A stretch of DNA of 64,000 bases from Apostichopus japonicus (GCF_037975245.1 NC_092577.1:10015013-10079012); one strand, 5' to 3'; shown: positions 36,216 through 49,080, counted from the stretch's first letter. The notes: generated by a model not told the origin, from the letters alone. A program made the numbers and translations.

Positions 36216-37518
36216 ATTTGGGACTTTAATACACGATGATCATTAATGAAAGGAAGCGACAGATGCAAGACTGATTGGTGGATATATTAATTGATGAATA
36301 ATATTGATTTTTAGTTTATTATTAATTACATAATTAATATATCACTGATGGAAATCAACTTTTTCACCGCTATCTCAACCTGAAATAAAGGGTATTAACA
36401 AATTTAACTTCATCATGGTTTCCACATTTGAAACCTACGTAATTAATTATACTTCATACATCATTTACAATATTTAATAACGTAGTCATGAATATGAGCT
36501 GAAATTAGTATATAGTGAAAAAAATGCAGATTCTGAGTGATGTTTATCCTTTAATTGTTGTATAAAGTTTGATAATAAAATAAGATAACATAATCAGAAA
36601 ATAAATTACTGTAAAATATGTGTAATTACCATGCAAATATCTTTCCATATTTTTAACCATAAAATTTAAGTTATGGATATTGTTATATTCTGTTGTATGC
36701 TCTTACAGTGCACAATATATAATGTAAACCCCATTTAATGTTGGCCAAAAAAAGTTTTTCCTCTTGCTTTCCATTTTTCTAACAAACTTGTACCTAAGTT
36801 TGTTTCCTCTATACAGAAGCAAATATCTAATACAGAGCAGAGACAGATATAAGAAAGATGGAGCCTCCTTCCCTCCCCCCTCCCCCAACTCTCCCTCCCC
36901 CCCTCCCCAACTCCCCCCCTTCTCTAAACTGGGCAAAGTATCAGCTGTTGCATTTTTTTCCATCCTTGTTACGATATTGACAGATATTGACAGCTACGTA
37001 TACAACAGATGCATCTACAAGATAGAATAATGCTTACTAAAGTAACACTTTATAAACTTAAGGATAATCTTGACTGTCAGTTACCTAGAGCTGTCTCTGA
37101 GAGGTAAAAACTTCTCCTCCTACCAACAAAGGATTCTCTTTCAAACTACTATCAAAACATACCAATGACTCACAGAAGAGGATTTATCCCTTAATCCTGT
37201 CCAGGAGTCAAAGCAATTTCACCTCTTGACAGACTCACTCACCCTGGCTGTACACACGATTACAAAACTCTAGACCTGTGCATTTCCTGGGATACATCTT
37301 TGGGTCATTGCATGAGTTTCATTTTTCAAAAGATTCCATGTATCATATCTATAGATCTCTAGTACTGTACAAGATCAGTAGTTATAACAGGTCCCTGAGG
37401 GATGTCCCTCAAACGGTAGATGCCCCTCCCCCCCCCCCCCCCCGAGATCTCTCTCTCTCTCCAACAATTTGGTTTGGTTCTGGAAAATCCAACACAAAAC
37501 ACGCGTTAAAGGTTTTAG

Positions 37519-37682
37519 GATGGTAGATTCCAATGGAGGAGGTCAGTGACCTTAGATAGGGTCATTGGGGGGTCGCAGTGCAAGAATGTTACCAGTTATT
37601 AGGCTAAGGTAGATTAGGCTAGGTTAGGTAGATAGGTGTGCATATGTAAGGGAGACAGGTAAGTGAGGAGTGAAGTAAATAG
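37519..37682 (+). repeat. Dispersed GGAGACAGGTAAG repeat, copy 4
   Basis: GATGGTAGATTCCAATGGAGG, GGGGGTCGCAGTGCAAGAATG, AGGCTAGGTTAGGTAGATAGG and GGGAGACAGGTAAGTGAGG. Confidence 0.78.
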
Positions 37683-38284
37683 GCCCCTCCTCCTACCATC
37701 TCAAAATACGCTGATGTAAAATATTTACTATGAAACTCTTGCCTCGATAGCTTCAGTAAACGTTCCCCTTATTTTGTTGTACTGTACATATCAGGGTAAA
37801 CTACATGTGAAAATAAACATACCTTTTAAGTTTTGATGGAATTCCTCTACTGTCCCCCTCAGTACCAGCCCCACCCACCACCCACCCCAATCCCACCCAT
37901 CCTTACTCCTCACCCATCCCTCACTTCACTTCTCCTGTAGGGAATCATTGTACCTGGTGTAAACTGTAAAGCATCACAGAATGTGAGCAAATGGGCAAAT
38001 TGTTACACAAACTTTACTTGTCCATAGATAACTGTTGATTATACACTTGTACTGTAAGACACACAGTATTACTATATTTTGTTCAGCATAAAATTCAGAG
38101 CACTTCAAAACTGATTCTATGAGCAGTATATATACACTATTTCCTGCTCTGTACAGAAGGTACCAATTGCCAACATTTCTAAGAAGCAAAAATAAAATCA
38201 ACACATTTCATTTGTGACGAGAGATTTCAAACCTTTAAAGTACGTACATTCTACCTTGAACTATATAACAACTACATAACACAT

Positions 38285-38715
38285 AGGGAGTGTTAGCTCA
38301 GTGGTTAACGCCGGTGCCTTTCAAACATAAGGTCCCAAGGTTTGAGTCACTCCGAGATTAATGTACGTCGTCCAGTTACAGAGTTGTTGACAATTGACAA
38401 TTCATAATCGGACGTCATAATCATGGACGTTAAAATATGAATGTAAGAGACTGACTTCGGTCAGCTTGCGGCTTTGATAAGCCAATGATCGCTTCTTTGC
38501 GAGTTCCTGCTTGCAGGAGGATCTAAAATACGTGTATACATGTATACATTCTGGTCTTTTTCTACAGTTTCTGTGAAGCAAACTGAACCAACACATTTCA
38601 TTTCATTACTTTTTTTCATTTGATTGCGATTGACTTGTCTCATTAAGCGCCTAGAGCAGCTTCTTCTTGTTTCTGATTTGGAGCTAGATATCAATCTGGC
38701 ACTATAATTATTATT
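38285..38715 (+). repeat. SINE-like element: tRNA-like head, conserved middle, LINE-like tail
   Basis: Head 38285-38358: GTTAGCTCAGTGGTTAACGC is an excellent A box, and GGTTTGAGTCACTCC is a degenerate B box. Middle 38446-38530: GAGACTGACTTCGGTCAGCT, TTTGATAAGCCAATGA and GAGTTCCTGCTTGCAGGA; the middle is also found alone at 46864-46955. Tail: TTAAGCGCCTAGAGCAGC, CTGGCACTATAATTATTATT. Head plus core plus LINE-type tail is the normal plan of a SINE. I cannot name the family. Confidence 0.7.
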
Positions 38716-38935
38716 ATTATTTTCACTTCATTAACACTTTGGTTTTATTATTATCTTTTATTTTAACACTTTGGTTTTATTATAATTATTATCATTATTA
38801 TTATTATCTTTTATTTTAACACTTTGTTATTATCTTTGTTATTAACACTTTATTATTATCTTTTATTTTAACACTTTGGTTTTATTATAATTATTATCAT
38901 TACTTTCACTTCATTAACACTTTGGTTTGCTTCTA
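38700..38935. repeat. TTATTATTATCTTTTATTTTAACACTTTGG repeats
   Basis: AT-rich block in which TTTTATTTTAACACTTTGGT and TTATTATAATTATTATCATT recur three to four times directly after the SINE tail. Confidence 0.8.
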
Positions 38936-39822
38936 TCCTGAATCAATGAATAAAATTATAGACTCATTTAAGCAATCACATTTTTTGATATACTTTTCTA
39001 TTTTACTGACTATTCATGCCATAGTGTTATTGTATCAAAATGGTGGTTCGGGCCATTTCTACTGTAACAGCTAGTTCTGGTTATACTAACAAGCAGAAGT
39101 CAAGTGCACTGAAGTCATCGAAACCTCAATGCATTTTGCATTCTAGTTTGATATAGTTTTCTATTTTAATGAGTATTATAAGCAGATTTCTTCTCCCATG
39201 CACACACAAAACCCACTTTTACCAAATTTGTTTTTTTCCAAAGACTGTTGCTCTGCCATAGTCCTTTAATATAACAATGACTATATGTACGGGAAGTTAT
39301 TGCATAAACAGTTTCTCCATTCATTCATCGTCACGGGGAACCAGCATGAAGTTAAACATCATAAATGTATGTTAATGAAAACTTGTGGTCTTTATTGAAG
39401 CTATGTCCTTGAATGACATCATCAGACCTCATAAAAAGCTTACAGACATGTTGAATAGCACACAGACATAACACAACAGACAGGCATAAGCTTCTGTTTG
39501 CACAATCAAGTTTGAAGAACGGTTTAAATGGTACAGATCAAGCAAACACTTTACACTCAGTACTGTACAAACACAGCAGAAAATGCAAATCTCTGCATGC
39601 ATATAGAATATAGTGTGTACATATTTAACATGTAATATATGTGTAATATGTGTAACAGATATATGTGTAATATGTGTAATAGATATATGTGTAATATGCG
39701 TAATAGATATGGAAATATGTAATAGATATATGTACAGTTGGTACATCTATAAACCATACATGTTTCTTGATAATTATCATCAGAAACTTCACCAAAGCGA
39801 AAAAACTTAATACAAGGTTCAT

Positions 39823-39890
39823 TCTAGGTACGGTAGAGCGAGAATGCTAAGGTTGTGGGGAGACAGGTAAGCGAGGAGCGAGTAAATATG
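39823..39890 (+). repeat. Dispersed GGAGACAGGTAAG repeat, copy 5 (short)
   Basis: Only the right end is present: CTAGGTACGGTAGAGCGAGA, then TGTGGGGAGACAGGTAAGCG and AGGAGCGAGTAAAT. Confidence 0.78.
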
Positions 39891-40127
39891 ACACTCACAC
39901 ATGGAAGGGAAAATACTGACAAGCCTTCAGGACGGGGGTTTACATTTTGTAGGACGGGATAGCGATGAGAGTGTGGGTTGGTGGGGGTGCAGTGCTAATA
40001 TATTAATTTTTGTTGACTAGAGAGATTTGAGTGCACATGTGGACCATAGGTAGGAGAGGAGATTAAAGGTACTGTTTACACCAAAAGGTATACATATCTT
40101 GATAATATCTACAGTTACTGTACCTTG

Positions 40128-40258
40128 AGTGGTAGAATGAGAAGGGAGGTCCGGATAAAGAGGGCGCACAGTGTTAAAAGGTTACCAGTTCACTCTATAC
40201 TGGTAGATCAAGAGTGCTAAGGTTGTGTGGAGACAAGTGAGCGAGGAACGAAGTAAAT
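40128..40258 (+). repeat. Dispersed GGAGACAGGTAAG repeat, copy 6
   Basis: GAGTGGTAGAATGAGAAGGG, GGGCGCACAGTGTTAAAAGG, ACTGGTAGATCAAGAGTGC and GTGTGGAGACAAGTGAGCGAG. Here the donor-like motif has decayed to CAAGTGAGC. Confidence 0.78.
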
Positions 40259-40326
40259 TAAATTGAACAAGCTTTATTCGACTAGAGCTAGACAGTCTGT
40301 TCAGATTCTTCTCACATATATATAAC

Positions 40327-40430
40327 CAGGGTTCATGCACCATAAGGAAAATAAATTTGCATGACTATTTCTATGACCTTATCATGACCATTTCATGACC
40401 AAATTAGTACAAAACCCAAAACAGTGCTAA
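40327..40430 (+). mobile_element. Possible orphan left end of a hAT-like element
   Basis: CAGGGTTCATGCACCATAAGG starts with the same eight bases (CAGGGTTC) as the hAT-like element at 52059. It is followed by repeated ATGACC motifs (ATGACTATTT, ATGACCTTATC, ATGACCATTTC, ATGACCAAATT). No matching right end (GAACCCTG) was found downstream, so it may be a truncated or solo end. Confidence 0.35.
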
Positions 40431-40479
40431 AACGTTTCCAGTTATAGGCTAGGTAGATTGGGGTAAATTTTTAGCTGTT

Positions 40480-40770
40480 TTTAACTGTCACAGTATTTGT
40501 TTTTTTTTTATATGGTTATTAGTTTGCTTTTTAGCCTGATTTATATTTGTAGGTTACTATAGTCTTATCCTCTTAGCTGTTTTATCTGTACATTTATATT
40601 TCGTATCTTTTTGAGTTTGCATCTTTTGGTTTCTTAGCCTGGTTTATCTGTTTTTGACTTTCTTTTACTGTACAGCGCTTCGAGATTTTTGGGAGGCGCT
40701 TTATAAGTAGTATCTATCTATTATTATCTATCTATTTATTATCCATCTATTATTATTATTATTATTATAA
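40480..40770 (+). repeat. LINE 3' UTR and tail
   Basis: T-rich 3' UTR-like sequence followed by TTACTGTACAGCGCTTCGAG, TTTGGGAGGCGCTTTATAAG and (TATC)n/(TTA)n. The GCGC stem and terminal microsatellite match the other tails. No coding part remains. Confidence 0.6.
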
Positions 40771-43091
40771 ATTGCAATGGTGGATTATGATAGGAACGCA
40801 GAAAATATGGGGCACCACCAACTTTTTTTTCTTTTGGTGCTACAATGGTTCTAATATTATACATATTGTAACCCATCAGGTTTTAAGGGTAATTTATAGC
40901 TACCTGTGACCCTTTGCTTGAGTTGGTTAAGATTCCGAGCATTCTAAAAATGTTGTGAATGTGACATATTGTGGAAAAGAGATCAACAACAATAAAACAA
41001 TGCACCTGTATCCGATGTGACAGTGAAAATGTTTTTGATGAGCAAACACTTCTAAAACTGAATTCTCTCTTCATATATATATATACACACTTGCATACGG
41101 TATATATGTATAGCCTAGATATACCTGTCTACATAGGGTTTGCTCTCTCAAACTATTTATAAGGACTTACACATAAGCACACAACAAAGTACTTCAAACA
41201 AAAGTGGAATCCACTTTAAAAGTATATCAACAGAGCTCGGAGAATTTATTTAACATCGTGGGTTACTTCCAAGGGAGGATTTTCCTAATGTTTATAATAA
41301 CAAATATTTTTTAACGTCGAGGTAAACTAAAACTAATAACTAAACGAAGCAGTAAAATAATTATAGATTACTAACAGTTTTTAATTCCATTTTTTTAATT
41401 CCAGTTCCAGTTTAATTCCAGTTCCATTAATTTAAATTCCAGTTTTTAATTCCACTACAGATACAGTAAGAGGTCAACTGCATATATATAGCTGCTATTA
41501 TGTTCATTTCTTGGTTGGAGGAGAGTAATGGGGGGGGGGGGAGGACAGAGATGAGGAGCCATGCCTTACAAAGCATGGTGGTAGTATTATTATTATTATT
41601 AATATTATTACTATAATTATTATTAAACTTTTGATAGAAGGGTAAAAACTCAGTTAGCAGGAGGGCTAATCTCCCCCCCACCCCCGAGGCCCTTAAAAGT
41701 AACACAAGTGTAATCAAATAGAAAAAACTTACAAAATATAGAACAGCAGAATTAAAAGATGAAGGGAAAAGTAGCAGTAAAAACAAACAAACAAATTAAC
41801 AACTAAAATAAAGGGAGGAATTAATAAACATTAAGGATGTAGAAAGTATAAGAGATGAATGAAGGATAGGAAGGAATAAAGTGAATAAAAGATGTAAAAA
41901 GCATGAACAAAGAATTTTAAATATATTCAAAGTTCAGAAAGATCTTGTACAATTAGTATCAAACTTTTAAAGTTGTATTTTAAAAAGTGTTCAAAGATTT
42001 GCTATTCCTTAAACTTGACAGTAAACTTGTTCCATTCTTTGGCAGCTAGATATGTACCTCCACCTGTCCCATGTCCCTGGCATGTCCCTCCCCCTGTCCC
42101 TTGCATGCCCCTTCCCAAATCTCAACTGATGATACCAGAGATTTGAGAACAAAAAACTTGCACAATTTATGAATAAGGAACATATATATGGTAGAAGATG
42201 CTGTGGTCAAATGACGATCCAAACACTAAAATTCAGACCGTTCTGCAAGTCAAGAAATATTTTCACAGCGCATAATTCAAGAAATTTGTTGTGGTATATT
42301 TCCTTGTCTGCAAAACTGATAGGAATTGAAGAACAGTAAGGTCGCTTCATAGAGTTAGGAGATTAAAGAGAGCTAGCTCTCTGTTGTAAGAGTAGACTAC
42401 AGTAGCTTTCTCTCTAGCAATGGTTGGTTTCTCTTGCATGAGCCCTCACCTTCAGCAGAACTGGTGTACAGCATTCTGGTCTCTGGGGACAGTGATGTCA
42501 AATTATAAATCTCATAAACAATTCATGAGTTTTATATATTGTCATTGTTGTTGTTGTTGTTGTTATGGTTTCATTCCTGATGTTGCTGTTTCACCTACAT
42601 GCACTTTTCAGTCTATTTTTTACTCTATATTCAGTGTTCATTGGTCATATTTAGTTAGATGCGTCTATCTGCTTATAGTTTTAAATGTGTCCTTCCATCT
42701 GCTTTGCTTTCAGTTTGCTTTTGAAGAAGTTCATGCTAGTATTATAACATCATGACAGGCCTTCCAACTTACATCTGTACCTATACACAATACAACGGCT
42801 CTTTGCAGTATATTTGTATATTCTCTCTCTCTCAGTTTATTCCTACAGAATATTGCTCAATCATGAAGGAAGCTGCCTGGTATGTACATCAACAAGCTTG
42901 TTTTGTAAAAATCTAACCTGGTGTTTATAGTATGCAAGCTTGTTTCAAAATCATACAGCTCATATCAGCTCTTATGAGCTTGTGGCAAGCTTATTTTTCT
43001 GTAAGGGAACCCACTGTTTCATACAAATCTCAACTCTAATATCTGTAACATTAAGGAGGACCTCCAAGTTGGTATTATTAGAACTAAGCAA

Positions 43092-43332
43092 CTAGCCTAA
43101 CATGGCAGTATAGTACTAAGCATGTAGCCTATCATGGCAGTATAGTACTAATCATGTAGCCTATCATGGCAGTATAGTACTAATCATGTAGCCTATCATG
43201 GCAGTATAGTACTAATCATGTAGCCTATCATGGCAGTATAGTACTAATCATGTAGCCTATCATGGCAGTATAGTACTAATCATGTAGCCTAACATGGCAG
43301 TATAGTACTAATCATGTAGCCTAACATGGCAG
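43092..43332. repeat. 32-bp tandem repeat, about 7.5 copies
   Basis: CATGTAGCCTATCATGGCAG then TATAGTACTAAT is repeated almost without change, which indicates recent expansion. The units abut without spacers. Confidence 0.95.
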
Positions 43333-43450
43333 ACCAGGTAATCTCATCGCTCTCAGAAGTGCATTAAACTTGTTATTAGAGTTGATGTGCTATACGTATG
43401 TCTAAGAGCTCAACATGATGCTGACGTATTACTGAGCTGTGGTCTAACAT

Positions 43451-43996
43451 CAGACCCGTCAACTCTCCCGGTTTTACCGGGAGACTCCCAGTTTTTACCC
43501 GAATCTCCCGGCCTCCCGGTTTCATATTCTATTCTCACGGGTTTTTAATGTTTCATCACTTGCGACATTTCTGAAAATAGCCAACAATTAGTCCTATGCT
43601 TAGTAATTCCCCACAGTAACGCTGAACAGGAAAGGCTATTCAGTGTAGTTCGCAAGAACAAGACAGACAGTCGGTCAAGTCTCAAGCTTGATGGGACTCT
43701 ATCTAGCATACTAGGCATGAAGTCACAGTACCCAGAGTCCACTGTTCCCTGTTTCAAATGGAAGCCTACTAAAGAAACCCTGTAGAAAGCGAAGAGAGCT
43801 GCTGTAAACTACAACAAGAAACACTGATTGGATGATTCTCTCACTGTATTGCATAAAGACTATACTTATTTAGGAGTATTTATATCATTTCAGTTGAAAA
43901 TTTCCAACCTCCCTATTTTCCCCATATTCTCCCTATTTTTTGGTCCTGAAAAATGTTATTCTCCCCATTTTGGGGTCAAACAGGTTGACAGGTCTG
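43451..43996 (+). mobile_element. hAT-like DNA transposon, 546-bp internally deleted copy
   Basis: The left end CAGACCCGTCAAC matches the reverse complement of the right end, CAGACCTGTCAAC (12 of 13). The flanks carry a direct TAACAT on both sides (43445-43450 and 43997-44002), a 6-bp target duplication; hAT elements usually make 8 bp. Subterminal CTCCCGG motifs lie on the left and CTCCCTATTTT / CTCCCCATTTT motifs on the right. Inside, a C-terminal transposase fragment survives (43561-43827), close behind the left end, so most of the transposase gene has been deleted. Confidence 0.85.
43561..43827 (+). pseudogene. hAT transposase C-terminal fragment (dimerisation region)
   Basis: In frame from 43561 the reading includes VIPHSNAEQERLFSVVRKNK, TDSRSSLKLDGTLSSILGMK and PCFKWKPTKETL. 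The motif IPHSNA-QER-FS and the SSLKLDGTLSSIL stretch are typical of the C-terminal hAT dimerisation region. An in-frame TAG lies at 43783-43785; reading through it continues KAKRAAVNYNKKH to TGA at 43825-43827, which is also the family's usual ending. The fragment has no N-terminal zinc finger or catalytic domain, so it cannot be an active transposase. Confidence 0.88.
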
Positions 43997-44789
43997 TAAC
44001 ATGGTGAACTGTACAATGAATATGTAGCTAAATGTACTTTCACATTTATTTAATCAATGGAAAAACCACACAATGATTCAATTTTCATTTTGATAATCGA
44101 AACTATCTGTTCTACAAAGAGAACGAAATCAACGTGAAATGATAAGTACAATAACTCACAGTACACTACTGTACATCTCATCATGATGAACCTGATCATT
44201 TGTTTTTTCCCCCCTTTTATTAAATGGAATAGCTCATATTAACTGGCATGGTTCACAATATAGGATTTAGCTACAAGGCAGAGTGTGTGTGTGGGGGGGG
44301 GGGTGAGGTTGGGTGGTGGAGGGCAATGGAGGAAGTACGCCAAAAAGTGCAATTGTTTCATTATTTCCTTCTCCCCCCCCCCACCCCCTTCATTTTTTTT
44401 CAGAAAACAATTCCAATACTTATTACAGCATACATTCCAAGTGCCCCTAAAATGAGATCTGCAAATTGTGTGTGCACAGCAATTATTCACAAACACGGCA
44501 AATTTGCATGTGAGCTCAGTGAACAGATGGCCAAGTTTTAATGCATCAACAGCGAACTGGGATTACTACTGGATATCTCCATGGAAACGGAAGAGATCGG
44601 AGTCTCATGACAGAGATAAAAACCCAGATAATCAGCATCAAAACTTAGTGGTACAGATGACAGGTTGATGAGTACGGAGGAGCTCATATCGTCACCTAGC
44701 TGCAATGCATTGTAATGCTCCATTGTGAATATAAGCTTGGCTGTAATATTATGTAGTGTTTATTATACCTAGCTGGCTGTAAAGTAGTG

Positions 44790-45560
44790 CACTATTCTTG
44801 GCTGTAACATGTATTATGTATCTGGCTGAAATGTACTATGTATATACCTGGTTGTTATGTACTATGTATGTATATATCTACCTGTAATGTAATATGTATA
44901 TCTACCTGTAACATGTACTATGTATCTACCTGTAACATGTACTCATCCTGTAACATGTACTATGTATCTACCTGTAACATGTATTATATATCTACCTGTA
45001 ACATGTACTATGTATCTACCTGTAATGTACTATGTATATATACCTGGCTGTAATGTACTATGTATGTATATCTACCTGCAATGTACTATGTATCTACCTG
45101 TAACATGTATTATATATCTACCTGTAACATGTACTATGTATCTACCTGTAATGTACTATGTATATATACAGTACCTGGCTGTAATGTACTATGTATGTAT
45201 ATCTACCTGCAATGTACTATGTATCTACCTGTAACATGTACTATGTATCTGGCTGTAACATGTACTATGTATAATATATACCTGGCTGTAATGTACTTTT
45301 TATGTATATATCTACCTGTGAGATGTACTATGTATCTACCTGTAACATTTATTATGTAGATCTACCTATAATGTTCTATGTATATATCTACCTGTAATGT
45401 ACTATGACTATATCTACCTGTAATGTACTATGTATATATCTACCTGTAATGTACTATGTATATATCTACCTGTATGATGTACTATGTATATATCTACCTG
45501 TATGATGTACTATGTATATATCTACCTGTAATGTATTATGTATATACCTGGCTGTTATGT
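44790..45560. repeat. Minisatellite of TGTACTATGTATATATCTACCTGTAA units
   Basis: About 30 units of roughly 20-28 bp, alternating ATGTACTATGTATCTACCTGTAAC and TATGTATATATACCTGGCTGTA forms. A block of several units (about 44960-45075) is repeated with the same variants at about 45085-45205. The Tyr/Cys/Thr-rich ORFs are artefacts. Confidence 0.9.
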
Positions 45561-46863
45561 GGTTTCTTCTGTACTGTTTACTACTTGTAATGTAGTATTC
45601 ATACCTGGCTGCATGTGCTTCCTGTCCGCATTATGGCTTGTGTATCTATATATGCCGAGATTAAAAGTCCATCTAAATTAATTGTTTCCAATTAGAATTA
45701 AACACGATTATAATATCTTTTCAGAATTTGACACCTGGTACCATTCAAACCAGAACTGACCTCCACAACGAACAGTGGGGTTCTTGTAGTACCCAGTACT
45801 GTGGCTCAACAGGGAAGTTATAAACAGTACACCATTTGCTTGTTGTGTTTACAAGCCAAGGTGTACTGTACCTGCGTCACATACAACCATGCATATTTGC
45901 AGCGTAGGTAAGAATTTAAAAAAAAAATCTTTTTAATTATTATTTCATATTTCCATTTGCCTCTTTGATATTTCTAATTGTAAATCTGTTTGTTTTTTAG
46001 TGTTTTTTAGGGGTTATTATTTTTTGTGACTTTTTCAAGTTAATGCATATACATTCTTAGACAAAATGACACAGGATAATTTCATCACAGCTTTAAACTA
46101 GACTTAAAACCTTCAGTGGTTGAAAAGGTGTCAGAGTCTGTCACCAAGGTCCCTTCACTGAATTCTTTCTACAGATACTTTAATTGTATGTATAACAACA
46201 CAGAAGAAAAAAAAACATACATGTAACTTTCAAAGTATCAAGGCAACTTTACATTAAAATGTCAACAAATCTTCCAAAAACTTCTGGAACAGAATATTCC
46301 AGATGGAAAACATTTATTGAATGAACTTCAAAGTCCATTTATACTATAGTTGAGCTCTGCAGCACATTTCAACCATCTCCTACAGTACGTTGAATGGCTG
46401 TCATATCCCTGTTACAACCAGGAAGACGCTAATGAGTGTGGAGTAGTCTGGGCAATTGACCAACTGTGAGATGTAATATAATATATAGCAGCCTAGCGAT
46501 GGCAGGTAGAAGGTTGGTCACAATGTATTGATTAGAGTAAGGGAGATTAAAAGTGATAACATGTGGGAAGAATAATCATAAGAGATTTAACGCAGCATTA
46601 ACTTTATTCTCACCACGCAGCAAGTGGATTACGTTTTGAAACTTACTGCTAGCTTAACTCAGTTAACTGTTACATCATTAATCAGGTAATCCTACATAGG
46701 TTTAAGATTGTGCAAGGAGAGGGAGGGAGAAGTGGGGGAAGGGGGAGGGGGGGACAGGCACTGACCTTGAAATTCAGGCTATTTAATGACTAAATGCCAC
46801 TAAATGCCTCTAAATGCCACTAATTGAATGCCACTAAATGCCATTGAATATTGCTGTTTCCAA

Positions 46864-46955
46864 GTTGAACAAGAGACTGACTTCGGTCAGCTTGCGGCTT
46901 TGATAAACCAATGAGGCTTCTTCACGAGTTCCCGCTTGCAGGAGAATCTAAATAC
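46864..46955 (+). repeat. SINE-like middle segment, second copy
   Basis: GAGACTGACTTCGGTCAGCT, TTTGATAAACCAATGAGGC, ACGAGTTCCCGCTTGCAGGA: the same middle as at 38446-38530, here without the tRNA-like head or tail. Confidence 0.75.
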
Positions 46956-47339
46956 ATATACACAATGCACAAGCTACTCTAGACTGTACACAGTCACTGG
47001 TAGACTGGGTACAAGTTCATTGGTATGTATCGTGACAACCCTAGATCATGAAGAACAATACAGTTCAGCTACAATTAAACCATACAGTATGACAGCAGAT
47101 CTAGAGAACAATAGCTCCAGGTAATTGGACACCGCCATCAGGTGATTATAGACAGGGAGGTGTGGTCTTTACAATCCAATCCTATATCTAACAATATCGC
47201 TTTTTATTAGGGTGCAAGTACTTTTTTGCAACAACAAGTTGTACTGAAGTTAACAAATATTGTTTATGGTTACTAACTCAGGCCTGTACATAACAAGTGA
47301 CTGCATAGATACATTGACGTACAGTGGGTCTCACTATGG

Positions 47340-47620
47340 TTGATACAGTACAGTAAGGTACAGTTGTAGTGTGTCATAGAGTAAATGTATAGTACGATAC
47401 AATATATCATGTTATTACAGTACAATGAAGTACAGAACAGTTCAGTACACAGTACAGTTGCAGTACACGGTACAAAAGAGAACAGTCCAGCAGAGTAAAG
47501 TACAGAGCAAAACAGTGCAATACTGTCTAATACAGTGCAAAGTTACACAGTACAGTCCAGCAAAATACAATTCCAGCGCAGTGTACAGTAAAGCTGTAGT
47601 ACAGTCCAGCGGGTTTCACA
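47340..47620. repeat. AGTACAGT-rich tract
   Basis: Repeated AGTACAGT, GTGCAATAC and GTCCAGC words without a strict period. Confidence 0.75.
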
Positions 47621-48319
47621 CCACTAAAAGCTACCTATATGTACATGTATGTATGTAATTGTTATTTACAGACTGTACAGTAGTGTACCCTAGGACATTA
47701 CAGTATTAATCTAGTTCGTTATATTACAATAAAATACAGGATAGGTCAGTCCATATGTACAGTACAATAAATATTATGGCACACCACCAAAAGCTACCAC
47801 CAACAAATATGTAATTGTATGTTTATGTGTAATCATAAATATTTGATAACTGTATGATTGTGTATTTTGCAATATCATCATATTACACTCCGTCGCACAG
47901 GACGTTACTTATGGAATATACTGTAAGTTTAAAGCAAACCCACACGATGATCGATGATCGTTCCTTAATTTACAGTTTTATGTCACGATTCCACTGCGTA
48001 CACAGTACTTGTTTGTTCACAATAACCTGCAAATGGTACAGCTAGGAATAAATTACCAAATTTTGTAGAAAATTGATATACCCTGACAAGATTACATTTT
48101 CTGATGCAGGTTTAATAGGATTTATTCAATTAAGTCACTGGGTATTGACCAAGTTACAAGTCGTGCAATTAACCATAAATTACTAGAGATTTGAGTTGGA
48201 AGTATCAGAAATTATCTAACTTGTAATCCTTGTTTTGTTTTTGGGTGTTTAAATACTGTTTACATTACATGACCAACATATATTTTGTAATATAAAACAT
48301 TGACAAGGATACAATATAG

Positions 48320-48655
48320 GAACTAGCACCAACACCAGGTCTAGCACCAACCACCAGGTCTAACACCAGCACCAGGTCTAACACCAGCACCAGGTCTAAC
48401 ACCAGTTCTAGCACCAGCACTACCAGTTCTAGCACCACCACTAGCTCTAGCGCAAGCTCTAGCACTAGCTCTAGCACTAGCTCTAGCACTAGCTCTAGCA
48501 CTAGCCTAGCACTAGCCTAGCACTAGCTCTAGCACAAGCACTAGCCTAGCACTAGCTCTAGCACTAGCTCTAACTCTAGCACTAGCTCTAACTCTAGCAC
48601 CAGCACTAGTTCTAGCTCCAGCCTAGCACTAGCTCTAGCACCAGCACTAAAACTC
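48320..48655. repeat. Minisatellite of CTAGCACTAGCT and CACCAGGTCTAA words
   Basis: Irregular 6/12/18-bp repeats of AGCACTAGCTCT and AGCACCAGGTCTAAC. The Leu/Val-rich minus-strand ORF is an artefact. Confidence 0.92.
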
Positions 48656-48877
48656 ATGTCAGCATCACAACAGAATATGACGACGGAAGTACAAGGTGAG
48701 GTAAGATATTACTTTCAGTTTGTACCACTATATATACAGTATCTATAGACTAAGAACTGTACTTGGCTACCATTACAATACATCCAAAGCGATACAATTA
48801 CATTGCTGTACTGTGGACATGGTTACATTTACACTTCCCAAGACTGATCAGGTGTTGGATATTTACATAAGTGCCCA

Positions 48878-49080
48878 GCGTGCTTACCTGTCCCATCAAT
48901 ACATTACTGTAGCACTCTAACTCGACTGTGTCTAGAATGCATTGGTTAGCTTTTGAAGCACTGTAGTGCACCCTTAACGACAAGTTACTTAATGACGGCC
49001 TTTAACGACACCCTTAATGACAAGTCACTTTGAGAAGTAAATAGATATGAACCTACTTTTCATTCAACCACCCAAAGTGT
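48878..49080 (-). repeat. Dispersed GGAGACAGGTAAG repeat, copy 7
   Basis: On the minus strand: TTTGGGTGGTTGAATGAAAAG, GGTGCACTACAGTGCTTCAAAAGCTAACC and GATGGGACAGGTAAGCACG. Internally it repeats TAACGACA/TTAATGACA. Confidence 0.65.

Noticed and set aside
43092-43332. Regular 32-bp repeats resembling a CRISPR array
   Set aside because: Copies abut without unique spacers and the genome is eukaryotic; this is a tandem minisatellite.
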